The translations under genes and the position numbers were made by a program. The notes under the pieces are model-generated. The model was not told where the DNA came from. It searched no databases and saw only the letters and a list, made by a program, of their open reading frames with translations. This document shows, piece by piece, positions 59,582 to 64,000 of a DNA stretch of 64,000 nucleotides. Source of the DNA: Microlunatus panaciterrae (GTDB lineage Bacteria > Actinomycetota > Actinomycetes > Propionibacteriales > Propionibacteriaceae); assembly GCF_016907535.1 (NCBI RefSeq), contig NZ_JAFBCF010000001.1, forward strand, positions 2,480,001 through 2,544,000, given 5' to 3'. Position 1 is the first letter of the stretch, and each line of letters begins with the position of its first letter.

Positions 59582-60427
59582 GTGCAGCTTCGCGTATGGG
59601 GGCGCCTCGCAGCGGGGCTGATCGTGCTCCTCGCTGCCGTCCTGGTCACCTCAGTCAGTTGTGACGGCCCGGCAGGCCGGTCCGCGCCCGCCCCGTCAGA
59701 CTCACCCTCGGCCACCCTCTCGCGGCCGGCAATTGCGTGGACTGCGGTTGCTCTGGGCGACTCCGTGACTTCGGGCTACGGCTGTGGCTGCTCAGCGTTT
59801 CCCGACCAGTACGCTCACGCCGCAAGCGCCCGGTATGACGTTCCGATCACCATGCACAACCTCGGTCAGGGTGGCCTCACCAGCGGGCAGCTGCTGTCCA
59901 GGCTCTCCGACTCCGAGTCTGCCGAGAGCCAGCTGGTGAGCTCAGCCGACATCGATCTCATCACGATCGGGGCGAACGACTTCGCGGACCAGCATGAGGC
60001 GATCACTCAGGGTGCCTGCCTCGGAGCCGGGGTCAAGGTCTGCACCGAGGACGAGCTGCGTCAGCTCAGCAGCAACGTTGCCGACATCATCGCCACCATT
60101 CGGCAGCGCCGGCAGGGCCTGCCTACCGCGATCTTGATCACCGGGTACTGGAACGTGTTCGAGGATGGCGATGTGGCCCGAGCGTCCTTCCCGAAGGCGG
60201 GGCTCAGGGCATCAAAGGACCTCACCGCAGTGGTCAACCTGGCCATTCAGTCTGCGGCGAGTGCCGCCGGAATCGACTACGTCGACCTGTCCGGCCCCTT
60301 CACAAGACAAACCCCGAGCAGCGACGTCACCACCTTGCTGGCGCCGGACGGCGATCATCCCAATGCCGCCGGACACGCGCTGATCGCCAGGACCCTCTTG
60401 TCGGAGGGACTGCCCGGCCTGGCCTGA
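59582..60427 (+). CDS. SGNH/GDSL-type hydrolase, lipoprotein-like
   Basis: A 281-aa exported esterase-like protein. The N-terminal helix ends in VTSVSC (lipobox-like, Cys about 27), followed by a Pro/Ser linker. SGNH blocks: ALGDSVTSGYG (Ser), NLGQGG (Gly), TIGANDF (Asn), and DGDHPNAAGH (Asp/His). It probably deacylates a cell-envelope or environmental ester; the substrate is unknown. TAACTT (59570-59575) ends 6 nt before GTG 59582 with no Shine-Dalgarno, so it is leaderless. Confidence 0.9.
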   Translation: MQLRVWGRLAAGLIVLLAAVLVTSVSCDGPAGRSAPAPSDSPSATLSRPAIAWTAVALGDSVTSGYGCGCSAFPDQYAHAASARYDVPITMHNLGQGGLTSGQLLSRLSDSESAESQLVSSADIDLITIGANDFADQHEAITQGACLGAGVKVCTEDELRQLSSNVADIIATIRQRRQGLPTAILITGYWNVFEDGDVARASFPKAGLRASKDLTAVVNLAIQSAASAAGIDYVDLSGPFTRQTPSSDVTTLLAPDGDHPNAAGHALIARTLLSEGLPGLA

Positions 60428-60472
60428 GTCCCTTGACGCTGCCCGCGACCCGGCTGGCAGTGCTGAGCGGGC

Positions 60473-61621
60473 TCATCGACTGGTCAGGCCCACCGCATCG
60501 AGGAGCTCATCGGCGCAGTCGGTGGGTGCCCGGCCCGATGTGTCGATGACGACGTCGCCGATTCCGCTCCGGTCCAACAGCGTGGACTCGGCCAGTGCCT
60601 GGTCGATCACGGGGCCGAGCTCCGCGACGGCTCTGCCACGTAGGCAGTCTCCGGCAAGGTGAGGCCCGCCCCTCACTGCCGTACGGGCGGCAACGCGTTG
60701 TCTCAGATGGTCGCTGGTGGCCCGGAGCCGACCCACGGTCAGGGTGCCGGGGGCCAGCGCCTCGCTGTACGCGCGAAGGTCGGCGCTGTGCAGGATCGAG
60801 CCGACCGCGATCACGACGGTGGCGCCGCCCTGGTGGAAGTTGCGGGCCATCGCGGCCAGGTTGTGGGCTCGGAGGCGGTGTCGGCCGAGGGGGGCGACCG
60901 ACGCCTCCCCGACGAAGCCGACTTGGGCCAGGTCGACGAAGGCGGAGGTGCGCAGCCCCCAGAGGTGTTGGAACGTCTCCCAACCCACCGTCGAGGTGCC
61001 CACTGCGCGGGGTCCGCAGAGCAGCAGCACGCGCGGCTGCGCGTTCGCGGCACCAGAGAGACGACTCACCGCCGGCGGCTTCCCGATGATCTTGGGACGG
61101 TCACGGTCGGCGACCTGAGACCAGTGGGCTAGCGAGTCCTGGACGCGCTTCACTACGGCAGCGACAGTCAGACCCGTCGTGTCGATCGTCACCTCGGCGA
61201 AGTCGCTCTGAGCGAGGGTTGCGGCGTGCTGATCAAGATCGGGCAGCAACTCGCTCTGACCGTCCCTGCCGAGGAACCGCGTGTGGAGCTGAGCCCGGTC
61301 GGCCTCAAGCCGAACCCAGGTGATGTCCGCACCCGCGGCCTCGAACGCCGGTACCTCGTCGGGTAGTGCCACCCCGGAGACCAGCACCTGCTGGGCGCCG
61401 GCTGCGCGGTAGTTCGCCAGTACCACCGCGAGGTTGGCGGCCTTGATCAGCGTGTTGCCAGGATCGTCGGCGGGGGTGGGCAACCTCATCCCGAGCTGAT
61501 CGATGTCCAGGTAGCCCGTCGGATGGCCCCGCTGAGCGGACTCGGTGAACAGTCTCCAGGCCACCGTCGACTTGCCCGCTCCTGGTGGGCCACAGAGCCA
61601 TAGCACACGGAGAGGTTGCAC
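60473..61621 (-). CDS. Protein with two P-loop kinase-like domains, the second degenerate
   Basis: About 382 aa from GTG 61621. Domain 1 has an intact Walker A (LCGPPGAGKST, about residues 9-19), GYLDIDQLG, and WVRLEADRAQLHTRF, resembling adenylate-kinase/gluconate-kinase-type P-loop folds. Domain 2 repeats the pattern (LLCGPRAVGTSTVGW, AFVDLAQVGFVG) but lacks the Walker A Lys, so it is probably non-catalytic. The substrate is unknown. Starts at 61666 or 61783 are open, but a DosR-like box at 61691 argues for the shorter start. A minus-strand CAGACT lies 7 nt before GTG 61621. Confidence 0.7.
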   Translation of the reverse strand: MQPLRVLWLCGPPGAGKSTVAWRLFTESAQRGHPTGYLDIDQLGMRLPTPADDPGNTLIKAANLAVVLANYRAAGAQQVLVSGVALPDEVPAFEAAGADITWVRLEADRAQLHTRFLGRDGQSELLPDLDQHAATLAQSDFAEVTIDTTGLTVAAVVKRVQDSLAHWSQVADRDRPKIIGKPPAVSRLSGAANAQPRVLLLCGPRAVGTSTVGWETFQHLWGLRTSAFVDLAQVGFVGEASVAPLGRHRLRAHNLAAMARNFHQGGATVVIAVGSILHSADLRAYSEALAPGTLTVGRLRATSDHLRQRVAARTAVRGGPHLAGDCLRGRAVAELGPVIDQALAESTLLDRSGIGDVVIDTSGRAPTDCADELLDAVGLTSR

Positions 61622-61690
61622 GACGCCGAGTCTGGCGCAGCGCCGACCTGAACGCCAACCAGCCATCGCTCCACAGCGCTGCGCGTCAAA

Positions 61691-61704
61691 GGGCCTAAAG
61701 TCCC
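61691..61704 (-). promoter_or_regulatory. DosR/DevR-like box
   Basis: The minus strand reads GGGACTTTAGGCCC, 13 of 14 to the core of the known DosR motif TTSGGGACTWWAGTCCCSAA. It lies about 70 nt upstream of GTG 61621, a normal distance for activation. Confidence 0.5.
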
Positions 61705-61784
61705 TACCGGCGGGGACGTGACGGGTGACAGTCTGGGACCACTCGATGATGAGTGGGCGTTGTTCAGCAGAGTGCAACGTCATC

Positions 61785-61818
61785 GCATGACCAGCAGAAA
61801 CGCATGACCAGCAGAAAC
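61785..61818. repeat. Two tandem 17-bp repeats
   Basis: GCATGACCAGCAGAAAC occurs twice with no gap (61785-61801, 61802-61818) in the divergent gap between the P-loop gene and the ABC pair. The second copy runs into the hairpin below. Confidence 0.9.
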
Positions 61819-61854
61819 CGGCCCACCTCTTCGGGGGACAAGGTGGGCCGGTTT
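61815..61854. terminator. 14-bp hairpin in the divergent gap
   Basis: AAACCGGCCCACCT (61815-61828) and AGGTGGGCCGGTTT (61841-61854) are perfectly complementary around a 12-nt loop. T-rich ends occur on both strands. It lies upstream of both neighbouring genes, so it terminates neither gene; it may end a short unseen transcript or insulate the two promoters. Confidence 0.55.
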
Positions 61855-61943
61855 GTGCGTCCCTGGGCGGGTCTCATCGGCGAGCCCGGTCGGACTCCGC
61901 TCCAGCGGATCACCTGAGGCGTCTGCGGTGACAGGATGGTGCG

Positions 61944-62696
61944 GTGGCCCAGGTGGACGGCATCGCCGGCGGCATCGTGGCGACGGGGCTGTCCCGCAGC
62001 TTCGACGGAGACCGCGCAGTGGACCGTGTCGACCTGGTCGTCGAGCACGGCCAGATCCACGCCCTGGTGGGTCTCAACGGAGCTGGCAAGACGACCTTGA
62101 TGCGCCTACTGCTGGGCATGCTCGTCCCGGAGGCCGGCTCCGTCATGATCCTGGGCGTGCCGGTGGCGCGGACCGGTCGGTCGGTCTGGGGACGGGTTGG
62201 TCACATGATCGACACGACGTCCGGCTATCCGGAGCTCACCGTGGCCGAGAATCTGCGTTGTGCCGCACTGCTCAAGCGAATGGAGCCGGCGACGACGTCC
62301 CAGACCATCGCGAGGAGCATTGCCGATCTACGTCTGGATCGATGGGTTGACCGCCGTGCCGGGGCGCTTTCCTCCGGAAACCGACAACGGCTGGGTCTGG
62401 CCGGTGCCTTGATCAACAGGCCGGAGGTGGTGGTGCTCGACGAGCCGACGGCCGCCTTGGATCCTGCCGGCGTGCTCCTGGTCCGGGCTGCGCTTCGCGA
62501 GGCTGCCGGGCGGGGCGCCGCCGTGCTCGTCTCGAGTCACCATCTCGATGAGATCTCCCGAGTCGCCGACACCATCTCGGTGATGCATCGAGGTCGGATC
62601 GTCGGCAACCTGCCCCCGGGCGGGGTGGACCTGGAGCGTGCCTTCTTCGATCTGCTCCTGCAGATCGACGACCGTGACGGGCACCGGGAGTCGTGA
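61944..62696 (+). CDS. ABC transporter ATP-binding protein
   Basis: A 250-aa ABC ATPase of the ABC-2/DrrA-NatA type. Walker A is GLNGAGKTT (about 43-51), signature LSSGNRQRLGLA (about 140), Walker B VVVLDEPTAALDP, and H-switch SSHHLDE. GTG 61944 has CAGGAT 6 nt upstream and no Shine-Dalgarno. It overlaps its permease gene by 4 nt. The exported substrate is unknown. Confidence 0.92.
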   Translation: MAQVDGIAGGIVATGLSRSFDGDRAVDRVDLVVEHGQIHALVGLNGAGKTTLMRLLLGMLVPEAGSVMILGVPVARTGRSVWGRVGHMIDTTSGYPELTVAENLRCAALLKRMEPATTSQTIARSIADLRLDRWVDRRAGALSSGNRQRLGLAGALINRPEVVVLDEPTAALDPAGVLLVRAALREAAGRGAAVLVSSHHLDEISRVADTISVMHRGRIVGNLPPGGVDLERAFFDLLLQIDDRDGHRES

Positions 62697-63466
62697 TGTG
62701 GCCGGCGATGCTGGTTGAGTGGCTGAAGTTGCGCCGGAGTCGGCTGGTGTGGGTGACAGCGGCGCTGCTGGTGGTCGGCGTCCCAGCCATGGCGTCCGGG
62801 TTCCTCTCAGCCGCCCGGTTCGGCTCGCCTGGCTCGCCGACGGTGCTCAAAATCAGCACGATGGTGGTAGGCGAGGGATGGGCGGCCTACCTCGGCGTGC
62901 TGGGCCAGATTATGTCTGTCGCCATGCCGCTCGGGGCCGGCATCGTCACCTCGTGGTGCTTCGGGCGGGAGTTCATCGACCGCACCGTCTCGTCGTTGTT
63001 CGCCATGCCCACCTCGCGGGCCACGGTTGCGGTGGCGAAGTGCGCCGTGGTGACCGGCTGGGCCTGCGGAGTGGGCGTGGCCAGCGTGGTCGTCGGATGC
63101 CTGCTTGGACCCGTTGCCGGCATCTGGACGCCGGATCGGCTCATGTTCGATGCGGCCGGCAAGGTCCTGCTGGTGTCACTGGGAAGTGCCATGTTGACCC
63201 TTCCGCTGGCGTTTGTCGCCTCCGTTGCCCGAGGCTATCTCCCTGCGATCGCGGTCCTGATCCTCATCGTCGTGCTGACCCAGATCGTGACGGTGATCGG
63301 CGTCGGCAGATGGTTCCCCTATGCCGCGGTGAGTCTGTGGGCCGGGATGGGCGGTGAAGGTGCAGCGGCCGAGATCCATCTCCGTCACCTCGCGCTCGTA
63401 CCGGTGACAGGGCTGGCAGGGGTCGCCGTCACGACCTGGTGGTGGCGACGGATGCAGGTCGTCTAG
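62693..63466 (+). CDS. ABC-2-type permease
   Basis: A 257-aa membrane protein with six predicted helices (for example LVWVTAALLVVGVPAMASGFL, AVAKCAVVTGWACGVGVASVVVG, AIAVLILIVVLTQIVTVIGVG). The cytoplasmic EFIDRTVSSLFAMPTSRATVAVAK segment is typical of ABC-2 permeases. GTG 62693 (or ATG 62696) overlaps the ATPase stop. It overlaps the convergent monooxygenase gene by 4 nt at its end. Confidence 0.9.
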   Translation: MMWPAMLVEWLKLRRSRLVWVTAALLVVGVPAMASGFLSAARFGSPGSPTVLKISTMVVGEGWAAYLGVLGQIMSVAMPLGAGIVTSWCFGREFIDRTVSSLFAMPTSRATVAVAKCAVVTGWACGVGVASVVVGCLLGPVAGIWTPDRLMFDAAGKVLLVSLGSAMLTLPLAFVASVARGYLPAIAVLILIVVLTQIVTVIGVGRWFPYAAVSLWAGMGGEGAAAEIHLRHLALVPVTGLAGVAVTTWWWRRMQVV

Positions 63467-63999
63467 CGTGCGCCAACGAGGTCCAGCCAGGCTCCGAGCT
63501 GTCCGGCGTCGTACTGGCCGGTGCGAAACCCGACGTGACCATCGGGCCGTACGGCCAGCAGCCCGTGACCTGGCCAGCTGGCGACGCGATGCAGGCTCAC
63601 GTGGTTTCCGAGTGGACGAGCATCGGGAACCACCGTGTCGCGCTGCAACAACAGGTGGAGCCCCGGCCGGGCCGTCAGGTCATGCAGGCGGAGCCGTCGG
63701 CCGTCGCAGTTGACCTCCTCATCGGCCAGCCGGTCGCCGGGACGGGGGCCCGGACCGCCGGGCTGGCCCTGGACCGACAGGGCACTGTGCCGATACCGCA
63801 CCCACCGCTGGGAGAGAACGCGGACGACCTGCGCCATCAGCAGCGGCCGACCGAGCAGCAGGGGTAGGGCAGGGGCGGCGACCGGCATCAGGGTCCCGCG
63901 CAGGAAGGCAGGCAGCGGGTTCGTCGACGACTCCGCGAAGAAGACCAGATGGGTCAGTGCCAGCACCTGCCGCGCGACCGGGCGGCGCTCCAGGCTGTA
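63463..63999 (-). CDS. C-terminal part of an FAD-dependent monooxygenase (window edge)
   Basis: The frame enters from the right edge (YSLERRPVARQVLALTHLVF) and ends at TAG 63465-63463. The segment covers the end of the FAD-binding domain (RRPVARQVL follows the usual DxYxxERRPVA motif) and a C-terminal thioredoxin-like domain (CDGRRLRLHDLTARPGLHLL, LLAVRPDGHVGFRTG), as in PheA/TfdB-type aromatic hydroxylases. The N-terminal GxGxxG region is outside the window. The aromatic substrate is unknown. Confidence 0.88.
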   Translation of the reverse strand, partial: YSLERRPVARQVLALTHLVFFAESSTNPLPAFLRGTLMPVAAPALPLLLGRPLLMAQVVRVLSQRWVRYRHSALSVQGQPGGPGPRPGDRLADEEVNCDGRRLRLHDLTARPGLHLLLQRDTVVPDARPLGNHVSLHRVASWPGHGLLAVRPDGHVGFRTGQYDAGQLGAWLDLVGAR

Positions 64000-64000
64000 G

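Overview
This is about 64 kb of high-GC actinobacterial chromosome. The best guess is a Propionibacteriales organism of Microlunatus type. The reasons are a purM-DUF3073 pair, a DUF222/HNH (13E12-type) protein, a mycothiol-type MPI-domain protein, a HelR/HelD-like RNA polymerase motor ATPase, and many genes with a -10 hexamer only 6-8 nt before the start codon and no Shine-Dalgarno (leaderless mRNAs). The genus is inferred, not proven.

Layout. 1-5.7 kb: purM, a DUF3073 protein, a DUF4870 membrane protein, a divergent pair (class V aminotransferase / alpha-beta hydrolase) whose two -10 elements overlap, and a type II NADH dehydrogenase. 5.7-6.0 kb: tRNA-Phe and tRNA-Asp. 6.2-12.2 kb: a four-gene, stop-start overlapping operon (YncE-like/phosphoesterase fusion, ABC ATPase, permease, lipoprotein), then a convergent phosphoesterase lipoprotein. 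12.3-17.1 kb: PAP2 phosphatase, VOC protein, a small alpha-beta hydrolase/TetR/GNAT block bounded by tRNA-Glu and a copy of its 3' end, and a secreted four-SH3 protein. 17.3-25 kb: metallopeptidase with a leader ORF, alcohol dehydrogenase, DUF202 pair, DUF222/HNH protein, EamA exporter, and a membrane-anchored protein resembling the GroEL apical domain, divergent from a DUF1992 (DnaJ-family-domain) gene. 23.7-29 kb: a peptide/nickel-type ABC importer operon. 29-34.4 kb: polysaccharide deacetylase, DUF385 protein, CHAP/B-lectin secreted hydrolase, MFS exporter.

34.5-49.2 kb is an accessory island at tRNA-Lys(TTT). A 40-bp sequence from the tRNA 3' end occurs three times (34566, 39137, 49143). 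It bounds two tandem units. Unit 1 (4.6 kb) has integrase, excisionase, a frameshifted RepSA-like initiator and an MPI-domain gene, so it looks like a minimal pSAM2-type AICE. Unit 2 (10 kb) is a decayed relative: remnants of rep, TPR regulators, a Nudix (pif-like) gene, a flavoprotein and small transfer-type genes, broken by IS110 and IS481 elements. It also carries a low-GC cassette of a membrane protein plus an Mrr/PD-(D/E)XK-like nuclease, and a HEPN-like protein. The cassette is a candidate defence module.

49.2-64 kb: phosphotransferase-family kinases, a GHL6-like protein, VOC and YciI proteins, a molybdopterin oxidoreductase behind a HelR-like gene, a two-frameshift membrane protein gene, an SGNH hydrolase lipoprotein, a two-P-loop protein with a DosR-like box upstream, an ABC-2 exporter pair, and the C-terminus of an FAD monooxygenase. 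Several genes differ from their expected frame by one base in a short homopolymer. Some of these may be real decay (the island), others could be sequencing errors.
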